Positions 1 through 11,028 are shown, numbered from the stretch's first letter. The stretch: 64,000 bases of DNA from Vishniacozyma victoriae (GCA_017654735.1 JADPYG010000088.1:930001-994000); one strand, 5' to 3'. The notes: generated by a model from the letters alone, not told the origin. Program-made: numbers and translations.

Positions 1-1310
1 ATCTACTCTCGTTCCGTCCGGGGCCTGTTGATCAGCTTTGTCCACTTTCAAGCAGTCAAGCGTACAATGTGGCAGAATCTGGTTGATCAGCAAGGCCTAG
101 ACGCGACTTGACAGGTTTACGTACGTGGTGAGAGTATTCCAATATGTTGAGTGGTCGAATTTGAGCTTGTATTTTCCTCCAAATTCTGAATCGAGGTGTT
201 CTGCTGGTGCGAACTCGGTCAAGTCTGGGTTGAACCGGATCTTGTCCCGGGTAATAGGGTCCATGGCACCGCTGATGACACCAAAGAACGCGTTAATCCA
301 CCATCTAGCGCGTCAGCGCAATATTGTGATGTACAGCGAAGCGACATACGGCATGTTGACGACCAGACCTTTGCCCATTCGCTCGACATAGTGGTTTTGT
401 AGGATACTGAGGACCTTTAGACCGGTACCAGTTGATGGCATGGCTCCTGATGTAGCTGATTTGTACTGTCACTGTCAGCTTCGAGCCTAGGACCCGATAA
501 AGGGGGACTCACATCGACGATGATACAGACCTGTTCCTGTCCGGGAGGGCACAAGTCGATAGCTCGTTCCCTACCTATCAGCTCCTATACTAAGCAGAAA
601 GTGTGGCTCGGATGACTCACAGGTGATAGATCATATGCCTGATCTGCCTTGGGCTTGGCTTGGTATTCTCCCTACCAGGTCTGGATATCAGCCGGAAAGT
701 CCCCGAGGGATTCTCATGACCAAACTTACCTCAAATATAAAATGGGTCGAGCATCATTGTCAAATCCAGACAGAATACTGCTCATTAGTATCCTATTCCC
801 ATCATGCAATCGTGAAGGACCTACATCTTGCCAGACTCTGCCTCGACGCCAACATCCTCTGGTTCAATCAATTCGGGCTTGAATTCTCTCCTCCACTCCA
901 TGGTTTGCTTGATCCTCTTCTTTCCATCTTCAAGCTTCCATTTTGCAGCTCGCATGTATCTGGGGTGGGTACCTGGGTCGGCAAGGAAACGCTGTTCCCA
1001 GAAATAATAATCGTCTGTCTCGGGTAGTTGGATGGATTGGGTGTACTAGAAAATTAGGATTTCGTTCACATTCAGTAACGTACCTCTTTGAGTGCTTCAA
1101 TCTATGCTATCAGCTATGATAGAGCATTATATAGAAATGACTCACCTTCTTGAGCTGCTCCTCGTCGTATTCCCATTTCTTGGTCGGCTTGATACCCTTC
1201 AAAGGAGTGGTGTATATTTCGCTGGTCGGAATAAGATTATCCACTACAGGCTCCTCCTTGGGTGTTTTGGATCCAGATCCCCTGCCGAGCGATGAGAAGA
1301 ATCCCGACAT
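1..1310 (-). CDS. SEC14-like CRAL-TRIO lipid-transfer protein (3' end cut off by window)
   Basis: The protein begins MSGFFSSLGRG and joins across at least seven short introns. The N-terminal CRAL-TRIO-N helices include DDYYFWEQRFLADPG, RYMRAAKWKLEDGKKR and TMEWRREFKPELIEPED. The lipid-binding lobe follows with GFDNDARPILYLRPGRENT, ERAIDLCPPGQEQ, VLSILQNHYVERMGKG and WINAFFGVISGAMDP. This order is that of fungal Sec14 homologs of the Csr1/Pdr16 type, which exchange phosphatidylinositol for another lipid in the cytosol or at membranes. One coding exon, at 1084-1101, is only 18 nt. The last exon seen starts after an intron near position 25 and continues out of the window, so the C-terminus is missing. 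The family is secure; the exact subfamily is an inference. Confidence 0.88.
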
Positions 1311-1733
1311 GACTTATCTAATAATGTGATAGTCTGACGCAAGAAAAGGGAACAATAGAAATGAGTCGATAGATAAGGTTAAGTGAGTGGTGCAATATTT
1401 CCTCGGCCATGACAGTGATCGCGCCGAGCCTTTTCGCTTGTCTTCCGTCACGTCTTCGTTTACGGAACGCGGCCCCCGTAAGAGATGCCCGCGTATGCTT
1501 AATTGCTGATAAAGATCAAAAGAGTCATGCCAGAAACACGGACATAGTGCAGCGAGGATGATGCATACATTGATATCATGGACAGGATCTTCTTATGACA
1601 GAGAGCACTACATACTCTAACCTTTTGCACTCATGGCATATCGGGCGAGGGGAGTCGATTTCCGCCTGATGCCACATAGGCTGGGTACTGGTCTCGGCTG
1701 AATATCAGCTCATACTTTTGGTCAAAGTCACAC
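1311..1733. other. intergenic region, 423 bp
   Basis: This holds the upstream region of the CRAL-TRIO gene and the 3' flank of the EXO5-like gene. I see no conserved coding frame and no clear TATA box or repeat. Confidence 0.5.
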
Positions 1734-3402
1734 TCACACTTGGGGACAGTTCTTTCGGAAGGGACAGTTTCCGCACTTGGAGTCGAGCTCGGCTCGACCA
1801 GTTGGTCCCGACATCTTTCGTTCCCCATGCCAGAATTTGAGCATAGAGGCAATGTGAAGTTGGACGAGCTTTCGATCAAACATCACATCGTGGTGATGAA
1901 AGAATTGTAATCTTGAGATCGACTCGGGATTCCTTGAGTCGTCTTTTCTTGTTGAGACGATGTCCATTATCAATTCCCTCAACGGCGAAAGGATGACCAA
2001 TGAAGCCATGTCGCAGACCTGATTGCGCAATGACTGGAGCAGTGCTATAGTCCATTGGAGTATTTCCTCCTCGTCGAGCAACATAGACAATCCTCATGGC
2101 TTCTGAAGTTTGTCCTCTTGCTCCAAGTCCTAGCTTGCACACAAGATCTCCCAACACTTTGACCAGGTCTCGGATATTCCTGGCAGTGGTGATGCCTTTG
2201 GGGAGCGAGGTGGTCGTATTGGTCGAGGTCTCCTCAAGCTGCTGGAGGTGGGAGAGGTATTTGTTGGAAAATGTTTCATTGGGGTCAAGGGATAGTCGAT
2301 GGCATATCCACGAGAACAATGTCGGGAATTGAGCGCCATTGGGGAAGTTGGCGTTTGGAGAGAAGGCCAAAAGCATGCCATCGAGTAGGTCTTTGTTGAG
2401 TGCAACTTCAAGGACTTTTGCCGAGTGATCGGTACTGGCAGGAAGGGGTTTGCTGCTGGGCTTGCTGTGATTGGCAATGACATAAATGTTGTGCGACCTT
2501 TGTGAGGAGTCACTGCCGGACACACTGGTTCTCCTGAGTTCATTCTGTTGGTTAGCACTAGCAACATTCCATATTGGGACACACGATAGATCCAAAGACA
2601 ATCTCGTTGCCAATGCGGCCAATCACTGGTATCTCCCTGACAACTCCATTATGGATAAGCATATCCAATCGTCGGCACACCTCCACAAGTCTGGGTATCA
2701 GTCATGCCCTGACAGAACAATCGGGTGTCATGGATGATGGACGGTACACTTCACAGCCAAATGACCCGACAATTGTACCCGTCATCTATGACACTCAGCC
2801 GCGGGCTTACTTACGTGTTGGCGAAAGCTTCTTCTTCCCTGTACGAAGGAATCTTGAACGGAGCGCAGACTTCAAGTTCTAGCTCTTTGCGAATAGACTG
2901 ATAGCATCAGATATATATAATTGTTTTGTGAACTTACTGCTCCTCTATCAATATGTTCCTTTGACCTTCTTAGGTCCTGCATGATGACCGGGATGACGGA
3001 ATCTTTGTAGGCCACAATGCAATCGTCATACAGATCTTGATCCTTGGGTATCTGTTCTTGGCTGAGAGAGTCAGTATCTGAAAGATTTGGCCACGCACAA
3101 GTAGAACTAGAGGTCAGCGATATCAATCAATGCAGCTCACCTTCTGTTCACAATATTGAGGGTCGATGAAGTCGCTGACATTCAAAGTGCCAGTTCTGAA
3201 CATGGTGAATGGTGTGTCTGTTTCCTTTGATATCGGCGAGGCCGTGTTTCATAATATTGTCGGTCGCAGGATCAAGCGGAATACTTTCACCATAATCGCT
3301 TTTTGTACCGTTTTGAATGATGTTGTCGGTCAAAGAGTCGAGGGGTATACTGTCGCCGTAGTCGCTCTCAGCGGACTCGTTATCGACCTTATGGGATACC
3401 AT
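1734..3402 (-). CDS. exonuclease V (EXO5/DEM1) homolog with lost catalytic residues
   Basis: The EXO5 fold is recognisable end to end: TMFRTGTLNVSDFIDPQYCE at the N-terminus, then EVCRRLDMLIHNGVVRE, FGSINELRR, IYVIANHSK, KDLLDGMLLA and the tail MLKFWHGER followed by CGNCPFRKNC. EXO5 enzymes are single-strand DNA exonucleases of mitochondria or nucleus with a PD-(D/E)XK core and a 4Fe-4S cluster held by four cysteines. All four cysteines are present (one in QYCE, three in the tail). The core is not: the usual I-D-E-L is I-N-E-L, and the usual (D/E)-x-K-T-R is A-N-H-S-K. Joining the frames needs a 73-nt intron (3218-3290) and a 76-nt intron (1943-2018) with poor splice sites, so the model is uncertain there. 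The N-terminus contains a doubled SDYG(D/E)SIPLD segment, the second copy falling partly in the first proposed intron. Confidence 0.68.
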
Positions 3403-3606
3403 GTTAACCTGTATCGTATATCCGAGTGTAAAAGGATGAGAAGTTAATGATAAGGAATGATTGAAGGAAAGGAAATGAAATAAAACAGGAAGGAAGAGAA
3501 ACGAGACTGAAGGAAATGAAAGCGAAGGTCCGAGCGCGGCAAGCAGACATAACTTCGATGGCGTTGTCGGTCAGACGCCAGATGAGCATCAGAAGTGCAT
3601 GTTCCA

Positions 3607-4809
3607 TCACTCTACGAGCTTAGCCCTGATTATGTCCATGACCTTCTTCTCGCAATCTGTGAAAGCCCTAAATGTTAGCGAGCAGCCCTATAGTATACGA
3701 CATAAACTCACTTGAGCGCATACTCCAGCCTTTGCTTTACACTAGCATCCGCATTGTTGCTGTCGTCAAGCGCCTTCCCGTCGTTGGCGAGCATGTCTAC
3801 AGCATGTACATCTACCCAAATCAGCGTTCTTTTTACGTTCGAAGGGAAGACTGACCTCGTCCGGCAACCTTCGCCTGGCTGTGCTTTGCATCCACGTCCA
3901 AGTCCTCCCCTCTGAAGTCGGCAACGTCCTTGTCGTCTGCGAGTGCTTGTAACACCGAGCCAGAGATGGTGATGTGGTCCACGCCGAGTGTCGATATGGC
4001 TAGTGCCTCTTTGGCCGTAACGATACTAACAGATCAGCCCATGAGATACGCAGGGTTTGAGTGAGCTTACCTGGCAGGCATAACGAGCGGCTTCTTGTCC
4101 AAGGCGCTGTACAGCTCCACAATGTCCCGGATGACAGGGCACATCGGGTGCTTCTGTGCGGTATCATCCCCATAATCCACCCATGTCTCCGGTTCAAAGT
4201 GGACGCTCAACTCATTGAAGTATGGAGCGATATAGTAGCATCCTGCCTGGACGGCCGCTACTGCCTGATCGACCGAGAACAGGGTGGTAGCGAGCGTGTT
4301 GATACCCTCCCTCTGAAGCTGCGAGCAAACGACCAATCCTGCTCCGGTAGATGGGATCTTGAGGCATACTCGATTTGGTGGAATGCCGTGTTTGCTGAAT
4401 AGCTCGATCAGACGGCGGCCATGGGCGAGGGATTCGGGAATAGAGTGTGCGTATCGAGGTGAAAGCTGAGCGTGAACATGGCCGGTAATATATGGGTTCA
4501 CAGCCTTGGCGAGCAAGACCGCCTGACAGTCAGTTAGATACCTCGAATTGCAATTTGACTCACCAAAAAGTCCAATGCCGCTTCAATACCCTCTTCCCCG
4601 ACCTTTCCATCCTGCTTCAGACCCTCAACAATACTCGTAACGAGCTTTCCATCCGGATCCGCCGTCACGACTCCCGCAATCAATGCCTGATTAGAAGTCA
4701 TGTCGCAGAATGGTCCGAGTGCCTCAGCAATGCTCGGCGAGAGCTGATCGATATCGATAGTAGCCCTGCTCTTGACGAGGTCTAATGAGTTCTGATGAGT
4801 CGTAGTCAT
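3607..4809 (-). CDS. transaldolase family protein (divergent paralog)
   Basis: Four or more exons encode a TIM-barrel transaldolase starting MTTTHQNSLDLVKSR. The Schiff-base lysine is in RVCLKIPSTGAGL, followed by INTLATTLFSVDQA and GCYYIAPYFNEL, and near the end LGVDHITISGSVLQALADD. Classical transaldolase moves a dihydroxyacetone unit between sugar phosphates in the pentose phosphate pathway. Here the Asn of the usual TTNPS segment is kept as TSNQAL, but the usual Glu of STEVDARLS is replaced in ITGHVHAQLS, and the usual Ser of ISPFVG is Ala in IAPYFN. This suggests a specialised paralog and not the housekeeping enzyme. The first intron is 48 nt (ends near 4510) and joins LDFL to AVLLAKAVNPY. 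The gene is divergent from the URA3 ortholog, with 387 bp between start codons. Confidence 0.85.
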
Positions 4810-5196
4810 GGTGATGTGTGGTTGCCAAGAGCTCGAAACGTTGTTGAAAGAAGGTGTGTTTTTCGGGAAACCCTCGGTCCGAGCTGTCGGAGATTCGGAA
4901 AGCGTGCTTTAGGCGTGTTGCAGTCCCTCTTCTCCATTGCATCAGATCCTACTGGCGATTGCCACGGTCATCGCACCTCTTGTCCCGCCTTGGGCTTCTT
5001 CTGCTCCTGCTATGAAGAATGGTAGATAGATGGTAGTGTAAAATATACCCTTGACTCACCCTATAACCCCTTGAAACAAGGTTCGGATGTTTCCGTTGGA
5101 AGATTGGATTTTTAGATCCTTTGAGGATGGAATGGGGTAACGGCCACCGCATTGACCTACTAGCTTTCACTACCATACTTCATCTTTCACTCCAAA
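4810..5196. promoter_or_regulatory. divergent promoter region between transaldolase and URA3
   Basis: The 387 bp between the two start codons must serve both genes. No supported coding frame is present, and I see no certain TATA box or factor site. Confidence 0.5.
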
Positions 5197-6087
5197 ATGG
5201 TACACTCAGTCACCACCAAAACCTATGCCGAACGAGCTAGCTCTCAGGCTAACCCCGCCGCAAAGCGATTGCTAGAATTGATGGACCGAAAACAAACCAA
5301 TTTATGTGTCTCTGTCGACGTGACCACCACCAAGGAGGTTCTCGAGATTGTCAAAGCGGTCGGACCTAGTGTCTGTATGGTCAAAGTGAGCTATGATGGC
5401 CTCGATCTCCTTGCGTCACAAGCTGATGGTAGACTCATTGTGACATCATTGAGGACTTTACTCTCGGCTTTGCAAAGGAGCTCGAGAAGCTCAGCGAGGA
5501 GATGGACTTTGTCATTTTCGAAGACAGGAAGTTTGCCGATATCGGTAAGCTCACGATCTCGCTGATCGAACCTCATAGCTGACATCGCAGGAAACACTGT
5601 GACGCTACAGTACTCTTCCGGAGTCCACAAGATTGCGTCCTGGTCCCACATCACCAACGCTCACCCCCTTCCCGGTCCAGGCATCATCTCCGGTCTCGCT
5701 TCAGTCGGTAAACCTCTCGGACGAGGTCTCCTCCTCCTCGCCGAGATGTCATCAGCCGGAAACCTCGCAACTGGCCAGTACACCGAGACCGCCGTCGAAA
5801 TGGCTCGAAAGGACCGAGACTTTGTCATTGGTTTCATCTCTATGAGACGATTGGGTAACGATGACGAGGACTTCCTTGTCCTCACCCCTGGAGTTGGGTT
5901 GGAGAGTAAAGGAGATGCGATGGGTCAGCAGTACAGGACACCTTCCGAGGTCATCAAGGATAGCGAGTGTGATGTGATCATCGTTGGAAGGGGAATCTAC
6001 AAGGTCAAGGGAGAGGAGAATGTCAGGAATGAAGCCGAGAAGTACAGGCAACAAGGTTGGCAGGCTTACAAGGAGCGATTGGCATAG
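5197..6087 (+). CDS. URA3: orotidine 5'-phosphate decarboxylase
   Basis: Three exons (5197-5385, 5433-5544, 5591-6087) give 265 residues, the usual length for a monofunctional fungal enzyme. It decarboxylates OMP to UMP, the last step of de novo pyrimidine synthesis in the cytosol. The active-site segment [15 protein letters not shown] is complete and spans intron 2. The phosphate loop is seen in [19 protein letters not shown] and in IIVGRGIYK. The start is fixed by [16 protein letters not shown], typical of the family N-terminus. Both introns are 46-47 nt with GCTGA near the acceptor. Nothing suggests truncation. Confidence 0.97.
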
Positions 6088-6153
6088 ACGTAGGCTTAGA
6101 GGAATAGCTGAGACAATTTGTACATAATGAATCCCGTTAACGACTTCACCTAT

Positions 6154-7151
6154 CTATAACACCCTTCTAGCTAGTCGCTCAAGGGCCACTCCTCCCACAC
6201 CGAGCCCTGCAACGACCCAAGTCCACTTGTTTGTGATCTCGGCGACACTGGGCCAGAACGAGTTCTTCTCCTGCTTAGAGTCCTCCAACTCCGCCCATTT
6301 CCCGGGTGCTCCAGCCCGATACCTCTCCTCTTGACAAGCCTCATTCTCCTTGTCGCCTCCGACATATCGTAGGAAGAACCAGTTGGTCAATGGCGATAAA
6401 ATGGCGAGCGGGTTGAACAAGTCGTTGGCATATAGGAACAAAGGGTAAGCGAAATGAAGGAGCTGGTCACCGAGGTAGCTATCTTGTCAGCACAAGTTGA
6501 GAGGAATCAGCCAACTTACTTTGGATGTCGTACGATAGACCAGACGCCTCCTCGCAACAGACTCTTATCACCATACTGCTTATGGGTTGCCAATTGCCAA
6601 TCTGCGAGTACCTCGAGCCCGAATCCTGCCGACCAAAGTCCAATGGCTACTGCATCGAGGAGACCGGCATATTCCCTAGGAGCGCCAATGACAGGTACAC
6701 CAGTACGGAAAGGTATGGTGACAGCCAAAGTGATCAATGACTGGACAATAGCTTCGGGTACAAAGGTCGTGAAGAATGCTTTGGTCCATCCGGAACGGTC
6801 TTGCTTGACGGAGGCGTATCGCGGGTCGTCCATTCCAGAAGCGACAGTTCGCGAGATGACTCGGTACGCCAATCTCGTACCCCACAAAGAGACACCAGCG
6901 ATAGTGACCCAGCCTGGGCGGGTGATGGATTTCAGAACACGTTCGAGCGGAACACCTTGGACGAGAGCGGGTCGGATGATAGATGCGTAAAGGACATTGG
7001 AGATTTGACCGGTAGACCAAAGAACATCTTTCGCAACGAGCCTATCGAGACCTCGACCGATCAAGTATGCTGGAACGGCCAAAGTCGAGTGGAATGCAAG
7101 GTTTGGCAGTAGGGTGTCTCGCAAGACCCCTACGTCGACGAGTGAGGCCAT
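6154..7151 (-). CDS. DUF1295 / steroid 5-alpha-reductase C-terminal-like membrane protein
   Basis: Two exons (6520-7151 and 6154-6478) join over a 41-nt intron to give 318 residues. The splice restores SIVRHPNYLGDQLLHF, the R-H-P-N-Y-x-G-(D/E) motif shared by DUF1295 proteins, isoprenylcysteine methyltransferases and steroid reductases; it helps bind the cofactor in characterised relatives. Several hydrophobic helices precede it (LIGRGLDRLV, SLITLAVTIPFRTGVPVIGA, IGLWSAGFGLEVLADWQL), and a last one is VVAGLGVGGVALERLA. The protein is probably in the endoplasmic reticulum; its substrate is unknown. It converges on URA3, with only 66 bp between stop codons. Confidence 0.85.
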
Positions 7152-7223
7152 AGCGATTGATAGTACAGTTCAAAAGTGAGCGTGTATTATAAAGGTGCGT
7201 GTCACAAGCGAGCTGACATCATT

Positions 7224-7231
7224 TGACGTCA
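7224..7231. promoter_or_regulatory. perfect CRE/ATF-type bZIP site TGACGTCA
   Basis: The palindrome TGACGTCA lies 73 bp upstream of the DUF1295 gene start. It is the classical binding site of CREB/ATF bZIP factors. Function is inferred from sequence only. Confidence 0.45.
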
Positions 7232-8400
7232 TGTCTTGCATTGCCAAGACGCATTGTGATTTCCTATATGCATGTCTGTGAGCTTTGGGTCCCTCTCATA
7301 AGCCCATGCATCCAGCGGCGGGCCGATAAAGATTATACAGGGCGGAGATGATGTGCCCGAACAGGCCGTCGCGATAATGAGCGCGTCGACGCGACACGGC
7401 ACACACACATGATTGCAAGCGTCGGCGTGTTTTAGTAAGCGATACACTTCTAAATTTTGGATCCAAATTCATCCACGACCATAGAATCTAGAAAATTCCG
7501 CATCCCGTCCGATCTGCGCAGACAACCTGGATATCGCCCAGTTAGTAGCAAGGTGGGGGACCACTTGCGAATCCTGTTAGGTGTTGTGGTTCCATTCTTT
7601 TCGCCTCGATTAACGTTCTTCATGCGTTATTGATGGAGGTCCATATATCAGTCGGCCAATTGTCGGCTCTTGACTACCGTTGGAGGGTGCTTCGAGCACA
7701 CGCAAGATACACTCCTTCACATGTATTCACCCAGTTTCTTTCTTTCGGGAAGCACGCACCATGAGTTTCATGAGGACCGATTGAGATATGCACCTCCGGC
7801 TGAGCTGAATTCGGCATAGATTTACGTAGAATTCAAGACATGTTACGCATGGTCAAAGACGCCCTTGTTATGGACTTGGGCCTTTGTGGTTATGTTGCGC
7901 AGGTGGCTGATACGGCGTCTACTCTCGCCGCCTGTGTTGACCTCCCGGGCGTACCAGACTACCAAGGGCGTGACAATAAGGAGTCTCCTAGCTTACGACG
8001 CGTAGGTTTCTGTCTGTCGGCGCGCGGAGAGAAACGGACGCGTCGAGCTAGAGTCAACAAGGCCCAAATGGGGTATCAGGTTGTACCTGGTACCTTGGCG
8101 TTCTGGAGCAGCTTGTGCTTGTTTAGTTTTCGGGTCCCCCATTTCAAATTCTCTGTTTGCGAGAGCCAGGTCCAAGCCGGATGCTGTTTTGCTTGTCGCG
8201 TCGGTGAGAAGCTAGGTACCAAGGAACGAGAAAAACAAAACTCTCGGAATCAAGGTCCGACGCTAACTGATTTGTCTCATCGCTCGGTCACTTGGGTTTG
8301 TTGATTGCCCTGTCGGACTAACCACAAGGATCATCCGATTGACTTGTCAGGGTGTTCTACCCCATGCGTGCTTTGTTTACATGGGCCCCGTTTCTCGAAG

Positions 8401-8407
8401 ATATAAG
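8401..8407 (+). promoter_or_regulatory. TATA-like box
   Basis: ATATAAG lies about 120 bp before the start codon of the Ser-rich secreted protein, a distance that suits a core promoter with a short 5' UTR. Confidence 0.4.
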
Positions 8408-8458
8408 GCCGAGCTCTGGCAAGAAGTAAGAACGTTCTTCTCATCTCCCATTCGACTT

Positions 8459-8521
8459 CGACAATCCCGACACTCATTACCTCGACACTCATTACCTCGA
8501 CAATCCCGACACTCATTACCT
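8459..8521 (+). repeat. modular tandem repeat A-B-B-A-B ending at the start codon
   Basis: Two modules alternate without gaps: A is CGACAATCC (9 bp) and B is CGACACTCATTACCT (15 bp), in the order A-B-B-A-B. All copies are perfect. CGAC then precedes the ATG at 8526, so the repeat is probably the 5' leader of that mRNA. Confidence 0.85.
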
Positions 8522-8525
8522 CGAC

Positions 8526-9218
8526 ATGAAATCTTTCGGTATCATTCTTTTCGCTCTCGCCACTGGCGCTGCTGCTCAACCCTTACAATCCAGCAGCCTC
8601 TTCTCGCGACAAACAGTAGTCACATGTGCGGTCAACAAAGACTGCCTCGCTACCCAATTCTGTGCCGGCGCGACCTGTGAGACTTTCACAGATTGTCGAA
8701 AGACCGTAGACAGTTGCCCCGGTGGAACGTGAGTCCTTCATTCAGGCTGTACACAGCGGCTGATAGTTAGCTGCTCCCCTTCTGACAAACTTGCCGAGGG
8801 CGACCGTCAGGACCCCACGCGACAATACGAGTGCATTTTCCCAGACGCCCCATCCTCGTCCGCCGCTTCTTCCTCTGCCGCCTCCTCCGCGGTCTCTTCC
8901 GCCGCATCGTCCGCCTCAAGCTCAGCTTCCGCCTCCGCTTCCGAGTCGGCCTCTGTCTCTCTGTCAGCTTCATCCGCTCCCTCTGCCTCTGCCTCCGCCT
9001 CCAGCGCGGCAGCATCGAGTGCATCCGCCGCACCTTCCGCTTCTGCCTCCTCTGGTCCCACTCCTGCGCCCGAGCCATCCCAGCCCCAGCCTGCCCCTCA
9101 GCCAGAGCCCGAGCAGCCCACCGGAGGTTCCACGCCCGCTCCACCCAGCGACGACTCCAACGACGGCAGTGCCTGGAGAGACGAGTACAGGGATCAGCAG
9201 AACGCCCTCAAGAATTGA
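8526..9218 (+). CDS. secreted Ser/Ala-rich protein with cysteine-containing N-terminal domain
   Basis: Two exons (8526-8728, 8771-9218) encode 216 residues. MKSFGIILFALATGAAAQP is a clear signal peptide. A short cysteine-containing domain follows, with VTCAVNKDCLATQFC, CETFTDC, SCPGGTCSPSDK and YECIF, probably held by disulfides. Then comes about 60 residues of almost pure Ser and Ala, a Pro/Glu/Gln stretch (PAPEPSQPQPAPQPEPEQP) and an acidic end, DEYRDQQNALKN. The Ser-rich stalk suggests O-mannosylation and a cell-wall or extracellular location. There is no GPI-type hydrophobic tail, so it is likely released or bound by other means. I do not recognise a named family. The Ser/Ala codon run is GC-rich and produces long meaningless open frames on the opposite strand. 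Confidence 0.88.
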
Positions 9219-9923
9219 GACCAGTTCAAGATTGAGGACCTTCTCTATCAGAGAAAGGGGCGAGCTTCAAGGACTCAAGTGGGAGGTGGAGCATTCGAAG
9301 CCTGCGTAGTAGTAGGCTAGGTGTTTCTAGCAACTAGTCGGGTCAGGTTTGTAGTTAGTGTTGGACATTTCTTTCCGTTTAGGTCATTGGGAGACACTCT
9401 TTTTAGGACAATTGGATAATCGTAGTTGGGTATGGTAATCGCAAGAAGTTGAAGCCATGCAGCCATATTTTCACCGGTCAACCAGCCACTCGATCTATGC
9501 AGCTGGGGCCAGCGTGAAGGAAAGCCTCGGGTTGCTCTCGAGGGCAACAGGTTGTTCAACTGATAAACAGTGACGGTGTCTATGACGTGTTATTCATAAG
9601 CGGGGAAGCCACGTGACATCGCCGACCAGGCCATGGGCCGAGGTTGCCAAGACAATTTGAAAAAGGGGGCGTTCTATACGATCCAAAGATCGAGACCAGT
9701 CATCGAAAAAAATAGATGCCCCAAGCTGGAAAGATGACAAGATGACCCGGTTATCACGGGAAGTTACCCCAGGAACTTGTTCGGATCCCAAGTTTGGAAT
9801 GACGGTGCCAAGATATTCTGATTTCTTGTCAAAGTTGATGCCCGAGGTAATGGATCAGCTATATATATACACCACTATTCAAGTGAGGCAGTAGCACATG
9901 AACTTTGAGGATTATCGTAAACG
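9219..9923. other. intergenic region, 705 bp
   Basis: No coding frame is supported. A TATATATA run lies near the right end, before the RTA1-like gene. Nothing else stands out. Confidence 0.45.
9860..9869 (+). promoter_or_regulatory. TATA-like run
   Basis: An AT-alternating stretch of TATATATA lies about 55-65 bp upstream of the RTA1-like start codon and may be its TATA box. Confidence 0.4.
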
Positions 9924-11028
9924 ATGAGCGACAGTGGAATCACGATCAATGGTCCTCGAAACCCCAACGTACCTCCTGGAGATGGCGAAGCTTCGATCAC
10001 ATTATACGGCTATATTCCAGCTCTCGCCCTTGGTATAGTCGGAGTCATCTGTTTCATCCTCGTCACGATCCCCAATATCTGGTTCCTCATCAAATCAAAA
10101 CGTCGATACTTGACTTTCCACGTGTGTTTGATTATTGGATGTTTGGTTGAAGCTGCTGGATATGCGGCTAGGATTCATAGTCATTATAATCCATTCAGGA
10201 TTGATAATTTCGTTGCTCAATTCTTGTTGATCATTTTGGTGAGTTATGATCTCATCTTATGATGGCTATCATGAGACTGATCATTAGGCCCCGATCATGT
10301 TTACTGCAGGTATCGACTTAACACTCAATATGCTCGTCAAAGGCTTTCCCGGATCGGACGGGATCCTCCTCTTACGTCCCAAGATCGTTCTCATCGGTAA
10401 GTCACTTCCTGACATTCAAGCATCTATCTGATATCAGTATTCGTATCATTCGACACCATCTGCAATATAGTCCAAATAGCAGGAGGGACTTTGTTCGGAA
10501 TCTCGCAATCCGGAGACCCAAGGGAAGGAGGATCCGATATAAACCCATCATTAGGCCAGAATGTCCTGAAGGCAGGGTTGGCACTACAAGTAGCATCTTG
10601 GGTCATCTTTATCGCTTTCCTCGGAGTAGCTATTTGGCGAGCGAATCGAACGACGAAGAACCCCCATTTGGCAGAGCGGCGATATGATCCATTGAGATGG
10701 TACTTGTGGGTCGTACTTGTCGCTTCTGCCCTCATCCTATGGCGAGCCTGTTTCCGTTTGGCAGAGTCTATTACTGGTAGGCCATTTGTGAAACGGGGTC
10801 ATTGATAGCTGATGATCAGGCTTCGTGAGTGGGCCCCTCACTCGGGAAGATTACTTTGGGTGTCTCGAATTCCTCCCAATCATTCTTTGCGTTATCATCC
10901 TTACTGCCTTGCCGCCTTATTGGTTCATCGAGCATGCCCGAACGAAAGAGTCTGTCCAGAGTGAGAAGAGATATGGGTCGAATGGCGAGTCGGGATTCTC
11001 CGACACTCCTAGGCCATCGGCAGTCTAG
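9924..11028 (+). CDS. RTA1-like seven-helix membrane protein
   Basis: Four exons (9924-10238, 10288-10396, 10438-10776, 10820-11028) give 323 residues. The RTA1 family pattern is seen in LYGYIPALALGIVGVICFIL, IIGCLVEAAGYAAR, IMFTAGIDLTLNMLV, VSFDTICNIVQIAGGTLFGI, LGQNVLKAGLALQVASWVIF, YLWVVLVASALILWRACFR and ILCVIILTALPPYWFIEHAR. RTA1 proteins sit in the plasma membrane and include the sphingoid-base resistance protein Rsb1 and the 7-aminocholesterol resistance protein Rta1. The C-terminal tail is hydrophilic (TKESVQSEKRYGS). The substrate cannot be told from sequence. Confidence 0.93.

Larger units (their letters stand above)
7152..8525. other. gene-poor intergenic region, 1.4 kb
   Basis: This long stretch separates two divergent genes. 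An open frame at 7840-8304 (+) has no domain, no introns and a composition unlike the neighbouring proteins, so I do not call it a gene. The stretch contains a perfect CRE-type octamer near the left gene, and a TATA-like box plus a short tandem repeat just before the right gene. Confidence 0.5.

Noticed and set aside
7840..8304. 154-residue open frame on the + strand in the gene-poor region
   Set aside because: It has no introns, no recognisable domain, an odd Cys/Arg composition and no conserved context. It looks like chance in GC-balanced DNA.
8767..9144. Long Arg- and Glu/Ala-rich open frames opposite the Ser-rich protein
   Set aside because: They are mirror images of the Ser/Ala codon run on the + strand, which has a signal peptide and correct splicing.
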